Assembly (NCBI GenBank): GCA_023101725.1 | Contig: JALJCO010007048.1 | Span: 1-64,000, forward strand | Direction: 5' to 3' | Origin: Atherinomorus stipes | Taxonomy: Eukaryota; Chordata; Actinopteri; Atheriniformes; Atherinidae | DNA: 64,000 nt | Shown here: in pieces, positions 8,103 through 17,616 of the stretch | How positions within the stretch are numbered: position 1 is the stretch's first letter | How the letters are laid out: each line of letters opens with the position of its first letter | The notes under the pieces: generated by a model | Told to the model about the DNA's origin: nothing | The model's input: the letters and a program-made list of their open reading frames with translations, nothing else | Databases searched by the model: none | Translations under genes and position numbers: made by a program

Positions 8103-8696
8103 TTAGTTAGCATCATCCTCATCATCTTCAAAGATGACGCCTGTGGATTTCTTGGTAAAGTCAGTGTATCCACCGGGCTGGTGCCAATATCCGTCACCGT
8201 TGTCGTCCCTGTACTCTAAGCCCATAGACCGCCTGTAGGCGATCACATCCTTGCTGTAAAATGTGGAAGCGGGATCAAAGTCTGGGTGGTCTGGATCCTG
8301 GCAGGGGTCCGATCCGAGACACTCTTCCTTACCATCATCATCATCATCATCATTATCAGTGGGTTCGTGGTCCCCTGAGCGTCCGGGTTGGTGGCAATCA
8401 GAATTCGAGCGATACATGTTGTCGCCATCAGGTGAAGATTTACCGGTGGCCCTACCAATGAGGAATCCACTTCCATCATTATGCTCCCAGGCCCTGTGGT
8501 TGTCAGTGCAGGAGCCACCGGTACCGTTGCTACACTCGTTCGCATGCAGTCCACAGTGTTGTCCCACTGCAGACGGAGGCACGATCCCACTGTGAGGTGA
8601 TGCGGCCTGGTTACAGGTTTCGGTGCTCATGGCAGTTGCGGTATGCATCGCGGTATGAGACGGAGCTCCGTGCCAGTGGCCCACTGATAGCTGCGG
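8103..8696 (-). CDS. Acidic viral protein, probable 3' exon
   Basis: This minus-strand frame is open to 8828, but a strong splice acceptor (tttatttccccacag read on the minus strand) ends at 8697, so the coding part probably starts at 8696 in phase 0 with PQLSVGHWHGAPSH. About 197 residues follow: a His/Ser/Thr-rich start, an Asp run encoded by an ATC-type repeat near 8335-8355, then a more ordered C-terminal part (FYSKDVIAYRRSMGLEYRD) and an acidic end. Function is unknown. The natural upstream partner is the minus-strand frame 8985-9509, whose end has a possible but weak phase-0 donor (GTCTGA). If unspliced, an ATG at 8828 could start a 241-residue protein instead. Confidence 0.5.
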   Translation of the reverse strand, partial: PQLSVGHWHGAPSHTAMHTATAMSTETCNQAASPHSGIVPPSAVGQHCGLHANECSNGTGGSCTDNHRAWEHNDGSGFLIGRATGKSSPDGDNMYRSNSDCHQPGRSGDHEPTDNDDDDDDGKEECLGSDPCQDPDHPDFDPASTFYSKDVIAYRRSMGLEYRDDNGDGYWHQPGGYTDFTKKSTGVIFEDDEDDAN

Positions 8697-8978
8697 CTGT
8701 GGGGAAATAAATGGTTTCCATGCGATCTTACAGTTCAGATGTGTTCCTTTTATGTAGGGGGGTGTGGGTGGGCTGCGGTTGAGAAGGGTTCTGGGGTGGT
8801 TTTCTCTTCTCTTTCTGTCTTTCAGCATCCCCGTCTCTGGTTTCTATTTGTTCCAAATCCGACAGGATACTACGAGTATCCTGTACACCCGCGAGATGGG
8901 GAAAGAGGGTGCTGTTGGAGGAAAGAGGGGCCATGCCATGCCCGTGGGTCTTGAAGGCATTGTTGAAACTGGTCGACT

Positions 8979-9509
8979 TCAGACGTATGTCTCTGCAGGT
9001 TTCAAGTACCGCGCAGCTCTAGGAGGCTGCAAGGGAGGTCTGGGAGAGGGCGGCGGTCTGTAGTGAAACATGGACCTCTCCGGGGGCCGGTGGTTCCCCA
9101 ATGACCTTTGAGGGCTCCTGCTTCCATCTTCCTCAGAGTCTGCTTGAAAGGGCTGGTAGAAGACCTCGGCAGGGACGGCCGGTGTCTTGTACAGAAAGTC
9201 TGGGCTTTCTGGACGCTTGCTGATGCAAGGGACGCAGCCGTACTGCTCTGGATGTTTTGCGCTTACTTCGCGTTGAGGTTGTGGTTGGCGGTGCTGCTCC
9301 TGCTGATGGAGGGCATGCGGTTGTGTGAACCTCCCTTTGGTCTGTTCGACCAGGCGTCTATGATCTATGAGGAACTTTGGAGTCAAGCCCATGGCGCGTA
9401 GAGCATTCTCCGGCATTGCGAGGAAATGTGAGAGGGTCATTTGTACGAATTTGATGCTTTCTGGACCATGACCGTTTTGCTTGAGGAAGCGTTGTACCCC
9501 GGGATCCAT
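8979..9509 (-). CDS. Small viral protein, paralogue-like to 9884-10261 (176 aa or 5' exon)
   Basis: The ATG at 9509 gives MDPGVQRFLKQNGHGPESI. Residues 1-60 form a helical-looking domain with MTLSHFLAMPENALRAMGL followed by DHRRLVEQ. The gene at 9884-10261 shows the same order of features (DP..V near the start, then MSLRAFLLMSP, a GL step and KHRQLVNQ), so the two look like diverged tandem paralogues. The remainder is Gln/Pro/His-rich and probably disordered, with a proline-rich end (RPPPSPRPPLQPPRAARY). It ends at a stop at 8979 or is spliced near 8985 to the exon 8103-8696. The family is not recognised. Confidence 0.6.
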   Translation of the reverse strand: MDPGVQRFLKQNGHGPESIKFVQMTLSHFLAMPENALRAMGLTPKFLIDHRRLVEQTKGRFTQPHALHQQEQHRQPQPQREVSAKHPEQYGCVPCISKRPESPDFLYKTPAVPAEVFYQPFQADSEEDGSRSPQRSLGNHRPPERSMFHYRPPPSPRPPLQPPRAARYLKPAETYV

Positions 9510-9883
9510 CCCTCTCCCTCCCTTATCGTTTCTCCTGTAGCAGCTGTGCGGCGATGAACACAGATGAACGGATCGAGCGGGTTAAGAGATAGCACCAGAT
9601 GCCACTGCTGCTGCCTTAATGAGTTAGTTAGTTAGTTAGTAAACTGTTATTCCCTCTGTGAGTGAGCTGTAAGTGAATGCATCCAGAGGATAGACGGACC
9701 GTTCAACAGAGGAATGTCAGGCTAATTGGACAACACGAGCAAGGGTTGCCGGGGGGATAAATGAATAAAGCCCACACACACAAAGAACAAAATAGTTGGC
9801 CGTATCACAGCAAAGCGATGTGCTCGTCCTCGTCCGCGTCACTATAGCCACAGTGGGGCCTAGTGAGGGTCAGTCATATTCTG
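9510..9883. other. Intergenic, no gene seen
   Basis: The stretch holds a short GTTA repeat near 9622-9642 and a plus-strand AATAAA at about 9764 with no obvious plus-strand gene before it. No poly(A) signal for the minus-strand gene ending at 9884 is evident. Confidence 0.5.
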
Positions 9884-10261
9884 CTATTTCGGTGGTATGG
9901 GGAGGTCGTCAAACTCCTGAGCATAGAACCTTTCTTCACACTCAAACTGCAGACCTTCGGTAGCGGCGGCTGCAGCCGTAGCAAGGGTCGAGGTGTAGTC
10001 TTCACCTTCTGTGTACAGATCCCAGTCTTCGGTCTTCATCTCAGCTATGATGGCCAACGATTCGGCATACTTGGTCAGTACTTGATTGACCAGCTGGCGA
10101 TGCTTCATCGCAAAGATTAAACCATACCCATGAGCGTCATGCGGAGACATGAGCAAGAACGCCCGGAGAGACATGTTCAGACCTCGAGGGGTACAACCTA
10201 ACCAGGCTTCCACTAACCCTCTCACGGTTGGGTCCTTAATGCATGGGCTGTCGGTGGACAT
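9884..10261 (-). CDS. Small viral protein (125 aa), paralogue-like to 8979-9509
   Basis: The ATG at 10261 gives MSTDSPCIKDPTVRGLVEAW. Residues about 10-65 share spacing and residues with the start of the neighbouring minus-strand gene (DPxV, MSLRAFLLMSP against MTLSHFLAMPE, GL, KHRQLVNQ against DHRRLVEQ). The second half is acidic, with an Ala run (TLATAAAAATEGL) and ends FDDLPIPPK. There is no signal peptide, membrane segment or Cys cluster. It is probably an accessory gene that arose by local duplication. Function is unknown. Confidence 0.65.
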   Translation of the reverse strand: MSTDSPCIKDPTVRGLVEAWLGCTPRGLNMSLRAFLLMSPHDAHGYGLIFAMKHRQLVNQVLTKYAESLAIIAEMKTEDWDLYTEGEDYTSTLATAAAAATEGLQFECEERFYAQEFDDLPIPPK

Positions 10262-10610
10262 GGTTATGTCTCAAACGACCGTGGTAGTCCTGTACTCATT
10301 ATGTAAGGAGATGTGTAGTTAATAGGAACGTGGGTGCCGTATAATATCTGTGTGTGCATGTGGGATCCGTTCATGTTAGGTTTTACTTTTCGTTCGGTGT
10401 TTGGGCTGCCGTCGGCTTTGGATAAAAGACCATGTACGTTTGCACTAGGCGCTGCAGGTTTACCTGGACCAGTGATTTGTGCAGAGTAGAAACACAGAGT
10501 TTGTGTCTTGAGTTTCTAAAACCACGCTCCCAGCACAATCTGTGTTTCTCCTCTGTCTGCAATGCTTTCCCGGGGTCCCCGGACCTGGAGGACCTCCAGG
10601 GGACCTAAGT
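10262..10610. other. Intergenic, no gene seen
   Basis: There is no credible ORF. A GC-rich inverted repeat, CTGGAGG and CCTCCAG around a central A, lies at about 10585-10599. It recurs in both copies of the following duplication. Confidence 0.5.
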
Positions 10611-11065
10611 GAGGGAGAGAGACCAAACTCAGGAGAGGGTCCCCGGGCTGGACCCGGGTCCGGGGTCCCTGGGGCTGGAGGACCTCCAGGGGACCTAAGT
10701 GAGGGAGAGGTCTGTATAGTGTCTGTGATGCGATGCTATACATATTTTAATGCGATAAGGCTTAATTTGAGCCTCCAGGGTGCGTTAAGCCCCCCTTTAT
10801 GTGGAACACTCTGTGTGAAAGGAGCAGCGTGATAGTACATGTCTTCAGTGTTTTATTGGTGAACACTGACAAGAGGTCTGTGCAAACCTCAGCCTTGAAC
10901 TCACTGATGAGAGCATACATGAACTGTGGCTCGGCAATACATCTTGTACTTACTGTTATCTACAAAGTCTGACACGGGGGAGGCATATAGGGTGTTCTAT
11001 TGGTGAAAACTAACCACAGGTCTGTGCATACCTCAGCCTTGAGCTCACTGATGAAAAACATACAT
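10611..11065. repeat. 455-bp direct duplication, copy 1
   Basis: From gagggagagagaccaaactc this copy runs to the tacat before 11066 and is repeated almost exactly in the next 460 bases. It contains the CTGGAGG-A-CCTCCAG hairpin inside a GGTCC-rich segment, a conserved stretch near 10700-10800 and a TTTATT element at about 10851. Short ORFs on both strands are copied with it but show no protein-like features. Confidence 0.85.
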
Positions 11066-11528
11066 GAGGGAAAGAGACCAAACTCAGGAGAGGGTCCCCG
11101 GGCTGGACCCGGGTCCGGGGTCCGGGGTCCCTGGGGCTGGAGGACCTCCAGGGGACCTAAGTGAGGGAGAGGTCTGTATAGTGTCTGTGATGCGATGCTA
11201 TACATATTTTAATGCGATAAGGCTTAATTTGAGCCTCCAGGGTGCGTTAAGCCCCCCTTTATGTGGAACACTCTGTGTGAAAGGAGCAGCGTGATAGTAC
11301 ATGTCTTCAGTGTTTTATTGGTGAACACTGACAAGAGGTCTGTGCAAACCTCAGCCTTGAACTCACTGATGAGAACATCCATGAACTGTGGCTCGGCAAT
11401 ACATCTTGTACTTACTGTTATCTACAAAGTCTGACACGGGGGAGGCATATAGGGTGTTCTATTGGTGAAAACTAACCACAGGTCTGTGCATACCTACACC
11501 TTGAGCTCACTGATGAAAAACATCCATG
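11066..11528. repeat. 455-bp direct duplication, copy 2
   Basis: This is a near-identical tandem copy of 10611-11065. It differs by an extra GGTCCG-type unit near 11110-11130 and scattered substitutions such as agaacatcc for agagcatac. The high identity indicates recent duplication, or gene conversion, within the element. Confidence 0.85.
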
Positions 11529-11629
11529 GGGACGAAACGATAGGGAAAGAGGGGGTTTTTGGGATTTATTATGATCATTGTTGGAGGGGCGCTGTGGAAG
11601 AGCTGTCCAGCAGATGCCGCCGTTTCACC

Positions 11630-12712
11630 GTTAACCCTCCCGCTACCACGGCTAAGTCCAGGTCGTCAGGGACCCCCAGGTTAGTTTTAGCCCCCCTCCC
11701 GCTCCCACGGCCGAGTCCAGGTCGTTAGGGACCCCCAGGTTAGTTATAGTCCCTCCCGCTCCCACGGCTGAGTCCAGGTCGTCAGGGACCCCCAGGTTAG
11801 TTATCCCTCCCGCTCCCACGGCCGAGTCAAGGTCGTCAGGGACCCTCTCCCGCTACCACGGCTGAGTAAAGGTCGTCAGGGACCCCCAGGTTAGTTTTAA
11901 CACCCCTCCCGCTCCCACGGCCGAGTCCAGGTCGTCAGGGACCCTCTCCCGCTCCCACGGCTGAGTCCAGGTCGTCAGGGACTCCCTCCCGCTACCACGG
12001 CTGAGTAAAGGTCGTCAGGGACCCCCAGGTTAGTTTTAACACCCCTCCCGCTCCCACGGCCGAGTCCAGGTCGTCAGGGACCCTCTCCTGCTCCCACGGC
12101 CGAGTCCAGGTCGTCAGGGACTCCCTCCCGCTACCACGGCTGAGTCCAGGTCGTCAGGGACCCCCAGGTTAGTTTTAGCACCTCTCCCGCTCCCACGGCC
12201 GAGTCCAGGTCGTCAGGGACCCTCTCCCGCTCCCACGGCCGAGTCCAGGTCGTCAGGGACTCCCTCCCGCTACCACGGCTGAGTAAAGGTCGTCAGGGAC
12301 CCCCAGGTTAGTTTTAGCCCCCCTACCGCTCCCACGGCCGAGTCCAGGTCGTCAGGGACCCTCTCCCGCTCCCACGGCCGAGTCCAGGTCGTCAGGGACT
12401 CCCTCCCGCTACCACGGCTGAGTCCAGGTCGTCAGGGACCCCCAGGTTAGTTTTAGCCCCCCTCCCGCTCCCACGGCCGAGTCCAGGTCGTTAGGGACCC
12501 CCAGGTTAGTTATAGTCCCTCCCGCTCCCACGGCCGAGTCCAGGTCGTCAGGGACCCTCTCCCGCTCCCACGGCCTAGTCCAGGTCGTCAGGGACTCCCT
12601 CCCGCTCCCACGGCCGAGTCCAGGTCGTTAGGGACCCCCAGGTTAGTTATAGTCCCTCCCGCTCCCACGGCCGAGTCCAGGTCGTCAGGGACCCCCAGGT
12701 TAGTTTTAGCGC
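11630..12712. repeat. GC-rich minisatellite, about 22 copies
   Basis: The core unit reads cccgctcccacggccgag followed by tccaggtcgtcagggaccc, about 40 bp, alternating with longer units that add ccaggttagttttag (to about 60-65 bp). Variant units carry taccacggct and gtaaaggtc in place of the common bases. Long and short units alternate in a higher-order pattern, which points to repeated unequal exchange. No coding capacity. Confidence 0.9.
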
Positions 12713-12747
12713 ATTTTCTATGACACCACGTCCACCACATTCACTGC

Positions 12748-12785
12748 CACACACACACACACACACAGACATACAAATACACCCC

Positions 12786-12833
<48 letters not shown>

Positions 12834-12948
12834 AACACACACCCACACACACAAACACACAGACACAATGACACATATACACACACACAAACACACACAC
12901 ACACAGACACACACACACACACACACACACAAATCCAGACACACACAC

Positions 12949-12981
<33 letters not shown>

Positions 12982-13043
12982 CAGAAAGCGGTCCCGGACC
13001 GAGCCCCACGCTCCGAAGGCCGACCGATTTACTACCGATCTTC

Positions 13044-13129
<86 letters not shown>

Positions 13130-13193
13130 CAGAAAGCGGACCCGGACCGACCCCGACGCTCCGAAGGCCGGCTGATTTACTGCCAGACTCTTC

Positions 13194-13237
<44 letters not shown>

Positions 13238-13316
13238 CAGAAAGCGGACCCGGACCGACCCCGACGCTCCGAAGGCCGGCTGATTTACTGCCAGACTCTT
13301 CCTACACACACACACA

Positions 13317-13368
<52 letters not shown>

Positions 13369-13503
13369 CAGAAAGCGGACCCGGACCGACCCCCACGCTC
13401 CGAAGGCCGACTGATTTACTGCCAGACTCTTCCTACACACACACACACACAAACACACAGACACAATGACACATATACACACACACAAACACACACACAC
13501 ACA

Positions 13504-13586
<83 letters not shown>

Positions 13587-13616
13587 CAGAAAGCGGCCCG
13601 GACCGACCCACCTCCG

Positions 13617-13677
<61 letters not shown>

Positions 13678-13741
13678 CAGAAAGCGGACCCGGACCGAGC
13701 CCCACGCTCCGAAGGCCGGCTGATTTACTGCCAGACTCTTC

Positions 13742-13799
<58 letters not shown>

Positions 13800-13985
13800 C
13801 AGAAAGCGGACCCGGACCGACCCCGACGCTCCGAAGGCCGGCTGATTTACTGCCAGACTCTTCCTACACACACACACACACACACACAACACACACACAC
13901 ACACACACACACACAACAGAAAGCGGACCCGGACCGACCCCCACGCTCCGAAGGCCGGCTGATTTACTGCCAGACTCTTCCTACA
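12748..13985. repeat. CA microsatellite tracts alternating with a conserved spacer
   Basis: Long (CA)n runs are broken about eight times by a spacer of up to 67 bp that starts acagaaagcggacccggacc, continues through gctccgaaggccggctg and ends actcttcctac. One copy (near 13587-13615) is shortened. The whole CA-plus-spacer block behaves as a tandem unit of variable CA length. Long open frames through it are artefacts of the dinucleotide. Confidence 0.9.
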
Positions 13986-15290
13986 CGCAAGGTACCAGCC
14001 GCTGTCCTTCTCCTCCTCTCCCAAACATAAATCTCCATCCACACTCCCACATTCCTCGAATTCCTCTGCTCTGTAAAAGGGGAGGATGACGGTGAGGGGG
14101 GGGGGGGGTAGGACGATCTCCAGCTGTGCTCTGAATGGAGGAAGGGGAGGGGTGGGATTTCCAGGCATAACGAGGTACCAGCCGCTGTCCTTCTCCTCCT
14201 CTCCCAAACATAAATCTCCATCCACACTCCCACATTCCTCGAATTCCTCTGCTCTGTAAAAGGGGAGGATGACGGTGAGGGGGAGTAGGACGATCTCCAG
14301 ATGTGCTCTGAATGGAGGAAGGGGAGGGGTGGGATTTCCAGGCATAACAATGGACTCCTTGTTAGCCCTGATAGCCATGTACATCTGCCCTCATGTGAAG
14401 AGCCTCTGCTCCTATCCTGTGAGGCATGTGGAATTCACAACTGCCCAGAGCCTTCTGGTTGAGGGGCCTGGGGAGAGAACAGACGTGAGCGAGTAACCCA
14501 TGAGAAGAAGTCCACCCCCCCCTCCCTCCTCCTCTCCCAAACATAAATCTCCATCCACACTCCCACATTCCTCGATTTCCTCTGCTCTGTAAAAGGGGAG
14601 GATGACGGTGAGGGGGGGGGGTAGGACGATCTCCAGCTGTGCTCTGAATGGAGGAAGGGGAGGGGTGGGATTTCCAGGCATAACGAGGTACCAGCCGCTG
14701 TCCTTCTCCTCCTCTCCCAAACATAAATCTCCATCCACACTCCCACATTCCTCGAATTCCTCTGCTCTGTAAAAGGGGAGGATGACGGTGAGGGGGAGTA
14801 GGACGATCTCCAGATGTGCTCTGAATGGAGGAAGGGGAGGGGTGGGATTTCCAGGCATAACGAGGTACCAGCCGCTGTCCTTCTCCCCCTTTCCCAAACA
14901 TAAATCTCCATCCACACTCCCACATTCCTCGAATTCCTCTGCTCTGTAAGAGCGAGGATGACGGTGAGGGGGAGGAGGACAATCTCCAGATGTGCTCTGA
15001 ATGGAGGAAGGGGAGGGGTGGGATTTCGAGGCATAATAACAAGGTACCAGCCGCTGTCTTTCTCCTCCCGTCCCAAACATAAATCTCCATCCACACTCCC
15101 ACATTCCTCGAATTCCTCTGCTCTGTAAGAGCGAGGATGACGGTGAGGGGGAGTAGGACAATCTCCAGATGTGCTCTGAATGGAGGAAGGGGAGGGGTGG
15201 GATTTCGAGGCATAATAACAAGGTACCAGCCGCTGTCTTTCTCCTCCCGTCCCAAACATAAATCTCCATCCACACTCCCACATTCCTCGA
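13986..15290. repeat. About 180-bp tandem repeat, seven full or partial copies
   Basis: Units begin with ggtaccagccgctgtcc and end near gggatttccaggcataac. They start near 13990, 14172, 14527 (left-truncated), 14688, 14865, 15043 and 15221 (right-truncated). Between copies two and three lies unique sequence (14345-14515). Long minus-strand frames run through the array because the unit carries few stops, but their period equals the DNA repeat and nothing suggests a protein. Confidence 0.85.
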
Positions 15291-15704
15291 CCCCCAAGTA
15301 ACCGTAAAGGGCGGGCGTACGAAGCCCCACGCTCCCAGGACCGGCTGATTTACTACGGGGCGCGGTGTGGACAGATCCCAAAAACAACTCAGTCACTCAC
15401 TCTCTCTCTCCACCCCCCCACCCGCTCGCGGTCATCAGGCACAGAGAGGGGCTACGGTTATGTACTGTTGCAATGAATGTGGATGTATTTATTGACATCA
15501 TGTCCATGTCACATGGCTGGGATATTACACTGTACAGGACAGTCACAGGAGCGGAGGTATACGGATGGGACTGAGCAGAGCAAAAAAGGGCAGCCTAAAG
15601 GTACATACGACACAAAGACGGATTAAAAAAAAAAAAAAAAAAGAAATTCCATACAGCAAAGAGAAGAGAAGACAGAAAAAGGACATAATTCCCACAACAG
15701 GACC
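15291..15704. other. Transition to the transposase module, no gene seen
   Basis: The segment 15317-15352 resembles the spacer of the CA array (ccccacgctcc and ccggctgatttacta). A poly(A) run lies at about 15625-15643. The upstream region or promoter of the transposase would lie here, but I see no clear core element. Confidence 0.4.
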
Positions 15705-17337
15705 ATGAGCAGAACCAGGATTTACACAGGCAAGGATGCGGTCCTCCAACACACAGAACCAGTGGCCACGTGTTGCTATAATTATGATGATGACGACGAT
15801 GATGATGATGATGATGATAATGACGATGACGACTTGCGTCTCTACGCACGCTGTATCGACCACGGTGACGGGACCCGCAACAAAGGCCGGACCCCTCATA
15901 CGAGTAACAGCGATGGCAACAGTAATAGTATCGCTGGCACCGCGGATTGTGGCAGGATCCATAACGATACTGGGAGGAGAACTAATAGCCACGGTGGTCA
16001 GGACCGCAAAGAAACTGAAGGAGACAGAGTGGAAGACAAAGAAGAAGCAGACGCAGGGGAAGACAAAGAAGACGAAGGAGAACAAGAAGCAGAAGCAGAC
16101 GCAGGGGAAGAAGACGAAGCAGAAGAAGACAGAGAAGACGGAGAAGAAGAACACGAAGAAGAAGAACACGAAGAAGAAGAAGAAGAAGAAGAAGAAGAAG
16201 AAGAAGAAGAAGAAGAAGAAGAAGGCCCAGGGACTAAGCAGGGACCGATTAAATCTAAAAATGGGAAGATTACATGGTACCGTTCTCCTTCCCAGGCCAG
16301 GCGGCAGGGTGGGGACGGAGGAGGAGGAGGAGGAGGAGGAGAAGAAGAAGAAGATGAAGAAGAAGAAGAAGGAGAGGGTGGTGCCTTCTGGAGTAACGTT
16401 GGCGTTACCCATACACCACCCCCACAGCAGCACCGTTACCATTACGCTCTGGGGGGACAGGGCCCCACAGAGTATGCTAAAGCTCGCATCACTGACATTG
16501 CTTCGACTTTCCGCCTGTTTCTAACGGATGAGTTGGAACGGATCATCCTGAACGCAACCAACGCAGAGGGGCTGCGAAGGCACGGCCGTGGAGGAGAAGG
16601 AAGGGGGGGAGGGGAAGAAGAAGAAGAAGAAGAAGAAGAAGGAGAAGGAGAAGAACAAGGAGGACAAAAAGACAAAAAAGGACACGACAATGAAGTAGAT
16701 GATGGACAGGACCTGGATGATGGAGAAGAGGAAGTAGACATGGACAGAGTACATGATGATGATGATGATGATGATGATGAGGACGAAGACGAAGAAGGAG
16801 AAGAAGAAGAAGAAGAAGAAGAAGAAGAAGAAGAAGAAGAGGACGAAGAAGAAGAAGAAGAAGAAGAAGAAGAGGACGAAGAAGAAGAAGAAGGACACGG
16901 AAAGAGAGGAGAGCGGAGGCCCGGCCAGAAGAAGACGAAGGAGAAGAACAAGAAGAAGAAGAAGAAGAAGAAAAAGAAGGACAAGCAACAGGGGCGACGG
17001 ACGGACTGTTGGAAAGACATGGATGCGGTGGATCTACGCGCGTACATGGGCTTGCTGATTCTGGCGGGTGTGTACAGATCACGCGGAGAAGCCGCAGCCA
17101 GTCTGTGGCACACAGAGAGCGGCCGCTCAGTGTTTCGCGCGACAATGCCGTTGTACCGCTTCTACAGCTGCTCGTCGCTGCTGCGGTTCGACGATCGGGC
17201 CACCAGAGAAGTCAGACGCGCTTTTGACAAGCTCGCTGCCATCAGGGAGCTGTGGGACGCCTGGTCAGAGAGACTGCCTCTCCTCTACAACCCCGGTCCA
17301 GAGGTTACGGTGGACGAGCAGCTGGTTCCTTTCAGAG
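15705..17337 (+). CDS. piggyBac-type transposase, exon 1
   Basis: The transposase cuts and rejoins DNA at TTAA ends. Exon 1 starts at ATG 15705 and ends in phase 1 at 17337, before a GTGTGT donor. The N-terminal half is dominated by simple-sequence insertions: Asp runs (near 15785-15830), Glu runs (16140-16225, 16615-16645, 16790-16890), Gly and Lys runs. Between them lie recognisable family segments: KITWYRSPSQARR, then FRLFLTDELERIILNATNAE, then DLRAYMGLLILAGVYRSRGE. The first catalytic Asp is in VTVDEQLVPFRG at the exon end. The family is usually about 550-650 residues; here the joined length would be about 977, the excess being charged repeats. A start further downstream is possible. The frame is intact. 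Confidence 0.9.
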
Positions 17338-17616
17338 GTGTGTGTGTGTGTATACAATACATAGAGGGATTGTTAGATGATAGATGGTAATGACACATGT
17401 TTCTTTCTCCTCTCCTCTCTGCCTCTCCTATCCTCTCCTCTCCTCCCGTCCTCTCCTCTCTTCACCTCTCCTCGCCTCTCCTCTCCTCGCCCCTCCTCTC
17501 CTCTCTTCACCTCTCCTCTCCTCTCCTCTCCTCTCCTCTCCTCTCCTCTCCTCTCCTCTCCTCTCCTCTCCTCTCCTCTCCTCTCCTCTCCTCTCCTCTC
17601 CTCCCCTCTCCTGCAG
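17338..17616 (+). other. Transposase intron, mostly a CTCTC tract
   Basis: It starts GTGTGTGTG at 17338 and ends ctgcag at 17616. From about 17400 it is almost pure CTCTC repeat, acting as an extreme polypyrimidine tract. Removing it rejoins the conserved block just after the first catalytic Asp (the FRGRC segment) in frame. Confidence 0.85.

Noticed and set aside
8739..9063. Plus-strand frame with an acceptor-like tttctgtctttcag near 8824
   Set aside because: It is opposite the better supported minus-strand gene and shows no domain; the acceptor-like text is probably coincidence.
12647..13845. Very long open frames of Cys-Val or Thr-His repeats on both strands
   Set aside because: They are translations of CA/TG dinucleotide tracts and their spacers, with no protein-like content.
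12980..13985. Repeat-spacer layout resembling a CRISPR array
   Set aside because: The conserved units are separated by CA microsatellites rather than unique spacers, and the genome is eukaryotic/viral.
13725..15396. Long minus-strand frames (up to 344 residues) of repeating sequence
   Set aside because: The period equals the 180-bp DNA repeat and all three minus-strand frames are open in parts; nothing supports translation.
16753..17058. Met/Lys-rich plus-strand frame
   Set aside because: It is an alternative reading of the GAT/GAA repeats in the transposase.
15543..17145. Minus-strand frames rich in Phe, Ser or Leu runs
   Set aside because: They are shadows of the GAA/GAT repeats in transposase exon 1.
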